The notes below the pieces were generated by a model. That model worked only from the letters and a program-made list of their open reading frames with translations. It was not told the DNA's origin and did not search any database. The position numbers were made by a program, and so were the translations under genes. A DNA stretch of 64,000 bases from Marchantia polymorpha subsp. ruderalis (Eukaryota > Streptophyta > Marchantiopsida > Marchantiales > Marchantiaceae): contig AP031353.1 in the NCBI GenBank assembly GCA_037833965.1, positions 24,926,501 through 24,990,500 on the forward strand, written 5' to 3'. Positions 49,100 to 61,889 of this stretch are shown here, one piece after another (positions within the stretch are counted from its first letter, which is position 1; each line of letters opens with the position of its first letter).

Positions 49100-49900
49100 G
49101 CAGTGCTTCACACGTTGTGGCTTCCGATACCTCTTTGCTTTACTACTTCTTTTGGACGTCATAACTTTGCCTTGGGGTGGATTCAAAGAATCAACCCTAA
49201 GGCACGTTCACGTTCTTTTGAGAATCATCCGACTTTTGTCCATCCAGTCTTGGATGCGTTTACATAATGTTCCATCCATGGTTGTCAGAAGTAAGTGCGT
49301 GATTTATTGCAGTGCACAAGTTGGTCCTCCTGGAACGCCGTAGATAATGTGTCGTCATGAAGAATTTGACGGTATTTCCATGTCAAAGCGGATGTCGACA
49401 AGGGTTAGTAGATTATGGAGACCACTGGAAATTTATGCGTTTCATCCAAAGCAAATGCCAGTCGTGAAGGTTTCTAAACGTCTCAGAAGTTGACGTGTAT
49501 CATATGTGCAATGTATAGCAAGGATGCTTGAATGATGAGAGACCCGGAAACACACTTTACATTCTTTCATCCGGTACGCCGACGATTTCGTGGTCCTCCA
49601 CTCAAATCTGGGAATAGTCCAACAAGCCCGTGTGAATATCGAATGACTACTTTTTCACGGAGTCATAAAGCAGATCCTGAGGAAACATGAAAATCAGTGC
49701 AGGAGGTTTAAAAGTTATCCACTATAAAAGTCAACATTGAGGCTCAGATGCTTGTACGGTGAGAGATTTGCAAACACACTTCACATTTTCTTGGAGTCAT
49801 GAAGCAGATTACGATGAAACATGAAAACCAGTGCATGAGATTTCCTTAACATCAACTTTGAGACTTGGGACTTTAACCAAAGAATGTGATATTTAGTTTT
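49100..49900 (+). pseudogene. Relic of a group II intron reverse transcriptase/maturase
   Basis: Blocks of a bacterial or organellar group II intron RT appear in the expected order but in shifted frames with stops. FDRIN-like IQRINPKA lies near 49180, GTP followed by TAG near 49333 (GTPQ expected), and ARMLE near 49515 (matching ANIALxGME). FIRYADDFVVLH at 49566-49601, with the catalytic YADD, is followed by SNLGIVQQARVNIE and a stop. KADPEET near 49660 resembles the KPEKT motif after the palm. The spacing between the INH and GTPQ blocks, about 143 bases, is normal. YADDFVVLH is the form seen in cyanobacterial and plastid-type group II RTs. It is not the copia, gypsy or LINE type. The frame is broken throughout, so no active protein is expected. 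A fragmentary HNH or X domain could not be found downstream. Confidence 0.7.
49520..49865. repeat. Imperfect tandem duplication inside the RT relic
   Basis: The segment from about 49520 to 49745 is repeated from 49748 to 49865. Both contain GATGCTTG, GTGAGAG or ATGAGAG, AAACACACTT, GGAGTCAT, AAGCAGAT and GAAACATGAAAA. The second copy lacks the 75-base part that encodes YADDFVVLH. The duplication or deletion occurred after the gene lost function. Confidence 0.65.
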
Positions 49901-52900
49901 TGGTTTCCTCTAAATGGTTGGAGTTCTTATGCTGTGAGTATCGCGGTTTATACAAACCAGAATATTCTATGAAATCTTTGCGTCGTCTTTGGTTATTGTT
50001 GTTTATACTCGTCGTTCTTGTGAACTACAAATTGCAGCCCGTTTTGAACATACCATCGATCTTCAGAACGCGTTGTCACTGTTCTCAGGACTCGTTGAAG
50101 CAGATATGTGACAGTTATCTGATCTTTGAACATGTGCGTCACACAAATAGCTATCTGAAACTGGGAAACAGAGTTCTACAAATTGCTACGATTTGTACGA
50201 GGGCGAGTGTCATTGTGGATTCTCGTAAAACGAAATCAAGGATGTATGTCGAGTTCCATGCCGGGTGGCTTGTTTCCCGGCACAGGGGAAGGCATATGTC
50301 CTGACAGTCTCCACGCCGCAACATTGCAATCAATCCCCCACTTACAGACAGTCGAAATCAGTAGATCCGACAGTGAAGCGACCGAAGGCATGCAGATTAG
50401 ATTCGACACTGTTCTCTCTCATAAGCTTCCTTCATGCACAGCTCTAAACGCTTCCTCTTCCCCTCCTTCGCCTTGACCTAGGAGAATACGCCATATATTC
50501 GCTCCCGGGAAACATTGTCGAGGGGTACCATCCATTAGAGTTGTAATCCATTACAACTCTAATGAACGCAATATCTCCAACACCCACAGTAATGGCAGCA
50601 GTACTCGACGCCGGAACAGGGCTCAACAAACGCAGGGGGACGAGACCATGCCGTTCTCATGCTGAATTATCTAGTTTCCCATCCCATCCCTTACTAATGC
50701 CAGCCTTGTTGGCCTTTGGTCACCGATCCCTTCCTTTTGGTTATTCTACTGTATACACATTCCCTTGGCCTTTGGTCACCTTGGCCTGTGTACTAGCAGG
50801 TGAACAAATTCATGATTTGCCTTAAAGATCGACTCCGGAGGGCGTGTCTACGTGCCAGCATCATTGGAAGCAGTTGTTCTACAGAGCTCGGGAGGAAGCC
50901 CCAAACTCTACAGGGATTGAGTTGTTGCAGAAAACAGTTCTCGGACGATCTGGCTTTCGAGAACTGTATCTGTGAGCAGTTGCGCCAGAAATAGACACCC
51001 CGACATCCGCAGAGAAGCGCGGAGGAGCTCGCTACATATTCAAACATACGACGAGCAGTTATCCATACAGTACATTACGAAGCCGAGTCTGTTATACTGA
51101 GGAGTTAAAAGGATTTTGTTTGCATAGTGCAATGATTTTGAAGCCGGACGACGTATGAAGACAAAATGTACAGACTGGGCTCTTAAAGGCCACGGAGCTT
51201 GCAACAAAAGCATGCGCTCAGTGCATATCACAGTGGCTCCTGAGCTCTATTCCTTGGATTTGTCTGAATGCCCCTGAATACGAGCTGAACTTGGAAGTAA
51301 AACAAAACTTTGCGGCTTTGTCTACTACAAGTCCCGGTCTGATGGCACGCGGAGTCGATCTACAAGCCCTTCAAAACTTTTCATGGCCGGTGCACCCTGA
51401 TTCCTGATTCGCTGCTTATTCATGAATTTGGCGATCAGAACTTCAATAGCTGTCCACGAAATCTGTATGTCCCGGACGCTGCATCACCTTTTTATTGAGT
51501 ACTATCATAAATAGCCAAATAATTGCTCCATAAATATTTCTTCGGCCAGCGCTGATGGGAGGTGTGCGCGAAGGTCCGTCAATGTACCATGCATCTGCAC
51601 CTTTGTCTGAACACTGCTCGCAATTCGTTTGCGGCTTGGACTGAAATCTGAGAAAAATTGGGGACAACAGGAAAGACTCTTGATCAGTGTGTTCTAAATG
51701 TGACAGATATCCACATCGGTTGCCGAATACTGTCGGTGGGCTGTTTCTGGGGAAGAAAAGAAGTTAGAAGCTCTGCTTTCCCTCGAAACCTTCGTTTTCT
51801 TGTCTCTGCCTTTCATTGCGGCTTATACATTCCGCGGAGATGTTCATCATGTCCGGTGAGAAAGAATGAAGTCGCCATAGCAAAAGGAGAGATTATTCTA
51901 CTGGAATTCTTCTGTGGAGTAATAGAAAATTCTTAATGGTGATGAATGGTGTGCTTCTTGAATGAAGCTCAACATCCGACGTACAAGTTATGATCACACG
52001 TCGAGTCGTGCAGTGCGACATTTGCATCGCCTCGATCAGCATGTTGACCACATTTTATATATTTTCGTTCGGCATAGATGAGGAGCTGCCATCAGCATAT
52101 GCGATTTCCATTATCACACTGGACGTTAGAAGTCGCCCTGCCTCCGAAGTAGGCTTAAAAAAAAATATTCTTCCTCGGCATCGAGATGCCATGAAGAAGA
52201 ACCGAACGGCCACAGGCGGCTGATTGCGTGTGCACAGATTCTGATCTTCAATGATCCATTGTTCTACGCAAAGATACGATTCTTCTCTCCATTATTCTGT
52301 AGTGTATTGCGTGAAGGTTTGTTACGCCTTGGCCGACGAAGAGCCTCTGCTGCAAGAGATGCGTAACTCACATACCATCACGAGGGTCTCTCGTTCTGAA
52401 TCCTGTATCCAGCTTGAACTTTTGGAATATTTAAGAGTATTTTGGGTTAGACTGAAATCGTAGTCAGTCTGAAGCCGTCTCCGAGAGCATGAATTCAACC
52501 TTCCGACGCATGGTTTGTCTAACGAGCACACGATGAGGAGTCCTGCCACTGACCATTATCTTGCCACAATGATGCGCGAAGGCACATTCGTATCCTTTTC
52601 CTGACTCAAGAGTCGCTGAAATGAAAGCAGAGTGATCTGGATCAAATGTACACCGAGGCCGTCTTAACTGATTTATGTCGACAAGGACAGAAGCGCTCCG
52701 ACTGAAACGGAATGAGGCCTTCTATCTTCGGCTAACGCTTCAAAAACGGCATCTATCTTCAGAAGTCAACACTTTTATTAATGGAAATTCCGCAAACCTG
52801 GCTGTACGAAGGTGGACATGAGTTTATTCAAAAGCAGGATCATGATTTGGGCTAAGAGTAAAATGATCTTGACTACTTGCAGACTGAAAGTCTCGGACCA

Positions 52901-54990
52901 AATGGGCTGACATGCAGCGAGCTTGAAATGATGTTACGAAGCTCTCTCTGGCAGAATCCACTTCCGAGGCTTCTGAATGATGATGATGATGTAGTTGCAC
53001 TTAAGAGGTCAGACTTCTTCTGAAAGCGAAATCATCACAGTTCGTGATAGTATTGCGCTTTCAATACTTTCAATGAAGTGTCTGCTTATTCTCAAACTAC
53101 GCTGACATTTGTGATAACTCCAGCACCCCGGCAGATTCTAGATTTCATTTCATTTCAAATTCTGTACATGATTGCAATCCTCTTTGCTTATGTGAAACCG
53201 TCAAATCGAAAGGACATGGTGCTACACTGGATCCGGAAGGCACATAATCTAAACTACCCTTCGAGATTCCGTCTAACATGAGAATATCAGACCTTGGGAA
53301 GAACGAAGCAGCAGATCGCCACGCTGATACACCATGATACATAAATCAGAGGACAAGCCCGAAAGAAAACTACGTGCAAACAATCGATGACTCGCTGTCT
53401 GACAGACTTTTCTGAAATTGGGGAATCGTTGTTGGGTTGCGAAGAAGTCTAATTTCCTAATCGATTGATTTCACCTGCCTCATGCGGATGATTCCAACTA
53501 GTCCTGGACAATTAAGGGACGTTGTTAGAACTGGGCCCTCTGATGAAGACACACGTGTGGTGTTCGCATCCTGGTCTGAAACGTGCGTGAAGAATTTTCT
53601 GGTCAAGCGGTGAAGGTTTCGAAGGTCCACAGAATGAGAAAGTTTTCTCTTGGACCTGAAGACACGCAAACTCTTGCGAGCATCTAAGATCTTTGAAGAT
53701 CCCCGCTCTACTTGAGTCTTTCCCCAGCGGCCGGTCCGGTCCTCATGATATTCACATGGCAGTTACTTCGTCTTCACTGAAATGGCAGACTGAGCGATTT
53801 CATGCAATTGAAGACCCACCGGTTTCACGACGGAACCTGGGACCAGAATCATGAAAGAGAGCGACTACGAAAGAGGTTTGAGAGGTTTGAAGACCTTCTG
53901 CTATGAAACATGTTGAACATCTTAGAATCGGCGCTCAACCAATATCTTTCTTATGTTCGTGATATGATAAACTTAGAGAAAAGTATCACACACAAATATG
54001 TCGTGATTAAGATGGTTGACACGAAAGCCAACGATATATGTGTTTTGCACCTAAACAGGCTTGATGTTTGCAAACCCTGATGAAATTTAAAAATTGGTTG
54101 TCTAGAAGGTTGCTCTGGACATGATCAAACAGGATTTTATCTACGACATGAACCATTGTGGACTCCTCCGTTGGAGTCAACGATGCTCAAAAGTGGATGA
54201 GTGGACATAACTGGCTGAGAGAGTATGTTTGGGAAATACTAAACAGAACTGGAACAGAGACACTTGTAGCACAACACACTTTCATTTGTGAAAAGGAATT
54301 GTTTCTTGTCTTGAATGTTGGCAACGAGTGTCCCAGTGATGAAAATCACATACTTTACTTTAAGCTTCACTCCCTCTCAGTACGAATGCAAGACTTTCAT
54401 CATCAGCCTCCCCATTGTCTTCCTTAACAGATTGAGAGTGAGAGCTAACTCAAAAATATAATGATGAATTAGACTGTGGCCGATGTTAGAGAGGAAGCTA
54501 CTTCAATTTGCCAGTATCCTTTCCTATACCAAGACCCCCTTCATCATTTCACTTTTAATGTCATTGAAAACTCGAGGCAATACAACCAGAAACAAAGCAT
54601 AAATTTCGTTGAGAATATTTTTGATATAATAAAGAAGCCACTGTATTGGAGCTGTCTAATTTACGCCTAAGCTTGAGATGACTAGCGCATCTGTTATCGG
54701 TGCTATCGAACCGACGCTGGAAGCACCAGAGAGATTACTGCATAGTAACTTGTAGGTCTATTAGAAACACTGACCAGTAGTTTACTGTGGGAAGAGGATT
54801 CTTCGGCTGCTCCTCCCAGCTGAACCTAAATCGAAAGTCATGGTCGAATTTCGTTTTGGTTTGAGTTTCTGACCACTCCATGCGGAGATTTGTATCGTAT
54901 GACCTCTGACCAAATTATGCAGAAAGATGAACAGGGGTCTGATAGTTATAAGCTGTGTTCCAAGGTTTATCTTTCTCAGAGAAACAGGGT
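49901..54990. other. Region without a recognised gene
   Basis: Composition is balanced and short frames (up to 134 codons at 49900-50304) lie on both strands with no identifiable domain. The first part may still be decayed C-terminal sequence of the group II RT, but no maturase X or HNH motif can be read. The rest looks like old, unclassified repeat or intergenic DNA. Confidence 0.35.
50533..50564. repeat. Perfect 15-bp inverted repeat, 2-base spacer
   Basis: CATTAGAGTTGTAAT and its exact reverse complement are separated by CC. This is the most compact perfect palindrome in the window. Confidence 0.85.
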
Positions 54991-54999
54991 ATCTAACTC

Positions 55000-56220
55000 T
55001 CAGGACTCTCTTCACTGAACTTGTCAACTATCGAAACCATTAAACATCTAGCCCCAAGAACCTGATAAACAGAGAGATTCTTAGGTTCATAACCTTCTCT
55101 GGATTCTGGATTTGGACGACGGGGCAGAGGACCACGAGATTCGTAAAATACTGTTTGTTAAACCCTCCACAGATTAGTCAAAACCGTCTGCAAACATCAG
55201 CCTCAGTCTTCGCGGCAGTGCTTCGCGTCTTGTGACAGCAACATCACAGAAAGGAAGTCATAGCCTGGTGCGTTTCTAAACAGTCACTTCCGTTGACTGA
55301 CTCATTATCATCGTCTTCTGAAAGAGACTGAGTCTTCAGGCAGCGCTTCGATTATGAAAGGTCGGCAACGCTTCATGCCATAAAGGCATCGTAGACTACC
55401 AAGAATTGCTCGACAGGTAGTCTCGCCCGATGCTAGCAATGTCACGTTGGAATGCGAGGGTCTCTTGACCATCACCGGCTTGGCTCGGTGAAGGTCAAGA
55501 TGATAGGTCCATCACCAACACAGCCATGACAGCTATACACATATCGCGCCTGGTGGTAGCGAGGTATTCAATCTACAAAATCCTTACGCAAAAAGCTTTT
55601 GTAGCTAACGGCGTAAAATGGTCAGATTACAATTCACCGATTCGAAGACAAAGACGTGCATCAAAATGTTAATTGAATGGAATAAATTTTCCTGTGCATT
55701 GCAGTCTACCCTGCCTCTGGGCAGGGCCCGTTAGATTTGCAGGATGACGATCTAGTAAGAAAGGATGCATGTTCTCAACAGTCTTTTACCAGATGTTCAA
55801 TGCGAGCCCAAGCGCAGGCACGATCAATTTTGGGAATCTTGACCTCCATAAATCCAGAATACCCCCTCCAGAGACTATGGAGTACCCATATGTAGCTTGG
55901 CAGCTGTCCTAGCTTAAGGGCCCTGTTATAAGCCCACCACATGTCTATGGCATATAAGATTCTGTCATTTCTCGAGTCGTTTGTGCCAAAGATTGGCTTT
56001 TACGTAGAAAAAATGACTGATTGAACAAATGAGATTAGAATGATTGTGGAGACGTCAACCTTTGGTTTCTAGTACGCTCAGCACTTCATCAGTACAGCAG
56101 ACACTGATTAAGATCTGTCCGCGTGTCCGAAATGGATCCAATCTATGCTAGTTGATAACCGTTGCTCATCTCCGATCCACTGCCGACAGCAGTTCCAGGT
56201 TATGGAAGATATTGCAATGT
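55000..56220. repeat. Diverged direct repeat, left copy
   Basis: Shares an ordered series of blocks with 61890-63290: GGGCAGAGGACCA; the 17-base block GCATCGTAGACTACCAA; CGATGCTAG followed by ACGTTGGAA; GTCTACCCTGCC; AAGAAAGGATGCATG; CCAGATGTTCAA; CCCCTCCAGA; GTACAGCAGA; and CGCGTGTCC. Similarity is moderate with many gaps. No coding frame is shared. The copies lie about 6.9-7.1 kb apart. Confidence 0.75.
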
Positions 56221-57979
56221 GACTAACGGATCGACCAAAACCTGTGAGAGGGTGGGGTAATCGAGATTCTCGTAATGGCACATAGAACTAAATAAAACTA
56301 TTCCGGCTCCTTCAGAAAGTTTTGAAGAGTGTCTAATGAGCCGAAATGTAAATGGGTTTTCCTGAGGTCGCAAGGTCGTAGAAGTAATCTCTCCCAGGGA
56401 TATTGACGTAAAGAAGTCCGAAGAGATGATTTTGGAGTCACATTGTGCTCTGTTTATGCATCTCAGCTCATTCTCCCTTTACTAAGGAACACAGCGTCGT
56501 CCTTCAGAGTCAATATTCAAGGAAAAGTGATGCATTCAGACTTCAGCACACTCCCTCAGCTTCTCTTCAACTGAACAAGTTCATTTCAAACCAGCTATCG
56601 TGAATTATCGTCAGGGCCAAAAGCCGGGAAGAAATTTTTAAGACTATTGAAGATCTTCCGATGAATCTCCATGGACTTCTCGGTTGTCGCTAGCTATATT
56701 ACTTCAGTTCAGAAGATTTGTAAGCTTTGGAAAAAGAATTGTAGATGAGTGATTCGGGTGAGAGGACGAAGCACTCTCAGCTGCCACCGAGTTCAGATTT
56801 GTGTCATATAGCAATAGCACATACCATTCGGTAGATTTGTTCCATCAGTGCTTCTGAAGTTATACATTTTTCGTAAGGCAGGTGAAATGTGGATGCTACT
56901 GACCGGCGCAACGAACAACGTGTACTTCAAGAGCTGCGGTTCCCAGCCACCGAGGTGTTGACGAGCACGACTGCATGCGGAGATTTCGTGTCTGCATACC
57001 ATCAAAGATCTTTCAAGGGTTCAGTCAAGATGTTAAACATCCTCAGGACCTTGTTCTCACGAAAACGCAGAGGCAGCAATTTCAGGAGGAAATGTTGTCC
57101 GGCAAACGGTCGGAAAGCTACTCTGCCTCCCGAGGCGAGAGGTGCACGACCAGTACGTGAATTCTCAAGATAACCATAAAGTTCACCTTTAGTCTTACGT
57201 CTGTCCACCTCATGTCATCAGCTTACATCGAGAACCCTAAAACCCCGCTCCAGCAAATCGTGGAGAATTTCAAAAGTAGAAGACTTCGTCATTGAATCGT
57301 GAAGTAGGAACTCTGTAGGAGGTCAACAAGAGCAGCTGTAGTATGAAGTCAGTCTGCTTTAGGTTCCCTCCTTGACAATTACCCTTTCTCTCTACGATCT
57401 CTCCCGATAGGCAATGAATTTGCGTGCATCTACAAAAGCAACCCCCACGTGAAATCTATTCAAGCCACGAGGTACAGCATTTATGGTGGAAGATCGCTCT
57501 GAACTTCCTTAATGTCTCAGATGGCCCGATCTATATTTCCCTCCAAAGTCTTGTGCTCTGTTCTTGTGATGGATCATCTTGATTTTCTCAGTGAAGTTTC
57601 TAATCACCGTCACAAACAAGATAAGATTCGAAATCTCACGTTTTCATCCATCGACATTCTGAAACAGAGCATTATAAGGAGGATCAAGTCCGCCTTCACA
57701 AGGAGGCGTAGATGATAACTCCACCAGTCGATGGTTGTGCTCGAGCCGTTCGAACTGACCTCGTCGTGAGGACAGAGACCTCACCCTGAAACAGAGCGGA
57801 GTCCGATGCAAGTGACTCTGAAATCCTTGCGGTTCACAAGTCGAGTGAAGATCATGAGCTGATTGTTACCGATGGTACTTGCTGTGACCGAGGTGTGGAA
57901 TGAGCAACAGAAGTTTCTGACGAGGGCAATTCTCAACTCAGTGGTCGGATCAAATTCTACGGAAGGGATGGTGGACTAG

Positions 57980-58590
57980 TACATGCAGAGGGGAGCGCAT
58001 TGCTCACGTCTTCCGCAATGGGCAGATTCACAGCACTGTCGACCTTTTTCCCCGGCGCCTTTCGAAGCCCGCCACAACCTTGCGCTGGTTGCCGGAGAGT
58101 TCAAGGTCGGAATTCCACTGGCTGTCCAGGCTGCGATGCGAGACTTGCAGAGGAAAAGCGAAATAACCCGAAACCTCCAGCGGGCTTCCATCCTGACAAT
58201 CTGCCCTTCGGCCAAGCGGGTTGGCGAGTAGCTCGTGGTCGTCGGAACACCGTCCTGCCGGTCCAGCTGCACGATTACGCTTGCTTCATGGAACAAGGGA
58301 TCCGAATCGGACACAACTTTCACAGACGGAAGGAGCTTCTTCCATCCCGCAGGTACACCACCTTACTCGATCATCAGACCAAAACTCACATCATCCGAGG
58401 CGATGGGACAAGCGCTCACCTTCTGTCGGGGACATGGGAAAGACCCCCGCCAGGAGGAATAAGAGCAAAGCGAGGAGCAAAGCAACGTCGATAGTGGGCA
58501 CAAAACAAAGAGTTCATGAAACAGAACATGCAGAGCATGGATGGATCTCAAATAGAACAAAATCTACAAATCCCAAGTTGGAATTCTGAA
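57980..58590. other. Locally GC-rich island with overlapping open frames
   Basis: Open frames of 164 and 122 codons (plus) and 115 codons (minus) overlap here, in higher GC than the flanks. The plus frame from 58000 has CAGC...CPGC cysteine pairs, and the minus frame has a Cys-rich end. Neither matches a family I recognise. It may be a gene fragment or chance. It lies between the two long direct repeats. Confidence 0.25.
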
Positions 58591-59519
58591 TTCTGAATTG
58601 CTGCAAATGCACATACTAGAGCCCCTTAAGGAAACAAGGCGAACGATACTCCAGATATGACTCTACGAAACTTTTCTCCTGATTGGCATTGTAATGAATC
58701 TGTACACTGATAAGAGTTGAAACTACTGTATTCACGAATCGAGCTACTTCAATAATTTCTGTACTTTCCTTCAGCAAAGACGACACTCGTCTTTTCTGTA
58801 GCATTCCCTATCAAGGAACCTGCATCTTTTGTAATAAAATACTGTTCGTTTACCCAAGTTGAAATGGAAATGTCTCAAAGCCTGACTTTTACTTCTGAAT
58901 GCTTCATATGTAGTGCTCAATCAATAGCAAATACTGAAATCAGAGTGATATCAGAGAGCTTCAAATCCCATCACCAGACTATAACTCAAAGACGATAATT
59001 TTGCGCCACGAGTTAACAGACATTATCATGGCTCCTGGATTCAGTAATTTGAGAATGTCTAAACGTATTATTTGTACTTCAGTTAAGCTACGTCACCAAT
59101 TAATGAAATGTAAGGTGACCTTCTCAGTAAACACTATGACCTTGGCCCCATGATGATGCCCACAATGTCTCCTGCTGAACCTAAATCCACTGGCTCATCG
59201 CCTTTGGTATTCTCATGTGATAGACTCCAATAGTAACAGTTAAATCTTTGAGGCGGAGATTTCTCTGCATGTGGTAGATAATTGGGCACGAACACAAAGG
59301 TTTCTATTAAGCCGTGTTGCAACAAGGCAGAATCCTGCTCGATCACAGCACACTTATATCGATCCGAGAACCCTTTCTCCTATTGTCAATCCAATGCGGT
59401 AATATTTTTAAAACTGCCATATAGTACAGATAATTTCTCATGTGTGATCGGTATTCCCAAATTATTGAACATAAAGAACTCCAAAATAGTCAGTCTTAAC
59501 CACCCGATATTTTATATGT

Positions 59520-61450
59520 AATCATGATCCATCCTGGTTTCCATGACGTCTACGAAGATATGCTTCACGTATATGTTGAATCCAAAATGGATAATTACAT
59601 TTTTATTTACATTTTTAATGTCATATATATGTAAAAGCAAGCTGAATAACGCAATATGCAAAACCAAATATCATCACATGGCTTTGATTACATAACACTC
59701 CTAAAATGAAACAGATGTTGTAAGTTTCAACAATATTTGAGTAGTTCTGAATCGAATTTATATTTTGCATTTAAAATATTCAAATGTAATCGGTCTCTTG
59801 AACCGAAACAACATGCATTTGATATTTTACTTTTTAAAATTTATAACGTGTAAAATCTTGATTTTTTGGAATTATTTTATCATAGATAGTTATTCTTTAA
59901 TGTAGAAATTTTACCCCAAAAAAATAATCTACATGTTGAATTGAAATAGTAGAATGTAAACAAACACAATCAGATTGAATTTTTTCCATAAGCCAATAAA
60001 ACATTGGAAGTTTTTCATGGAGATTGTTTATAGTGGAAGGAACTATGCTTGAATTATTACTTATATAACATGGATATAGTTTTAGCTAATATTTTGCAAA
60101 GGCAGAAAACTATGAAGCTTGGAGTAAAGGTTTTTTTCAAAAATAGATAAGACAATGTCGTGAACTTTCATCTGATGCTACATCTACTTGTATCCCCTCA
60201 AGTCTGTTTACTGCTGATGCTCATAGATCAATTTGGCAACTACTGTACATTTCAAATAGTATTAACGTATTAAAGTCAATTATATAATTATGATTTTATT
60301 AATATTTTGGAAAATGAAATATCCAATGATGCTGTATACCAATAAATTATGTTCACTCATATAACCTCGATAGTTTTCTTATGATATAATATTGATGTAT
60401 TGTATTACATTGAATGAAATTTGTTAATAGAAGAGTTATCTCATCCTTAAACACAAAAAACATGAAATTTTTTATTGTATATTTTATAAAAGTCTTTTTG
60501 ACATAATATTTTCTGGATATTAATCAACAAAAATCGATTTTTGAATTATGTTACTTACAAGTGTATTCTAATTTATATCACGTATGTCTTTGATCTAAAA
60601 AAAATATAAATATGATCATTTTTCATTGGTATATTATATATTGGTTAATCAATTCTGAGTAAAATTAGAATTTTTGGAATTTATTTTGATTTTTACAAAA
60701 TGAAAAGATAATACTTCAATCCAAAAGTTTATAGAAAAGTATTTGTGATGTTTCAAAGAATTCTTATTTTATCTTTAGCTGAAAGTAAAGTTTATAAGAT
60801 TGCATAATTTTTCCATTTATGATAGAAGTAGGCTTTGTATTGGTAAAAATTTATCAGTTGTAAAATAAAGAAAAAATTAATATTGAGATTTCGATAATTA
60901 CTCTTGACGTTCTTTTATGTCAAGGAAAAAGATAATAATAATTAATCTACCATTATAATGATGCCTGATTTTCAACTTGAATTCAATTTATGTAATGAAA
61001 TTATTTCATTTCTTTCTAGAGTAATGTAGGTTTGATTAAATTTCTTTGTGTAGTTGCATTTTTTAAGTATAAGAAAAAGCGGATAAAGAAGAACAATGTA
61101 TAAGATGACTGTTAAGCAAAACCATGCAATTTTTATCCAATTCTAGTGTAAACGTTATACATACATGTAATTATACCTTCTACAATAAAGTAGATCTTCC
61201 AATTTTATTGATATATGATATATTCGTTACATTGAATAATTTTTTTGAATGCAGTATTTCTCCAAAATGAAGAAATTAAATTTTAACTGCTCTTTAATTT
61301 TGGATACAATCATTATGTAATTTCATTGAATCGAGGCTAGGTTTCGTGGGATGGTAAAAATGACTCTTCAGTTAAAAAAGCTATAAAATTTATTGATCTT
61401 TAATCAAATTATGATGCACTTTGAGATTTTTCACATTCATAATTACAAGC
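59520..61450. other. AT-rich segment with a possible copia gag relic
   Basis: This AT-rich block interrupts balanced DNA between the direct repeats. At about 60020-60260 one can read, across frames, DCLxWKELCL, NYEAWSKGFFQK and ADAHRSIWQLL. This order resembles the plant copia gag (start ...W..., EAW...K and ...EAW..L). The evidence is weak and no LTRs were found around it. Confidence 0.3.
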
Positions 61451-61889
61451 GACGATCAGATCCAACGCAAGGCTTTAGATTGATCGTGTTGGAGTATAAA
61501 AATTGATATCATGCTCGGGAGGCTCTAGAACGCTTGAAAGTGAGAAGCGTACGAGTCAAGAAATCCGGTTGGCAGAGGATGTTCGCTAAATCGTCACGTA
61601 CAGTGAAGACTTATGCGTCTAGTACTGCAGACTTTCATCAGCGAGATTCAATCTGTTTTCGTTGTGATAGTGGGCTAAGATAACCCGTATAGATATCCAC
61701 AACTTAAGCTCAAAACATTAACTGTGTCTGTACAAACTGTCAGACCTAAAGTTTGACTCAATCTGAATAAATGAACAGTTGGATCGTAACCGATGAGACG
61801 AATCCACGAGAATGATTTGATGGGGAAGCAAGTTCATTGGCGTTCATAGTAATGTAGCCCAAGGATTGAGATGACCACAGATCATCGTC

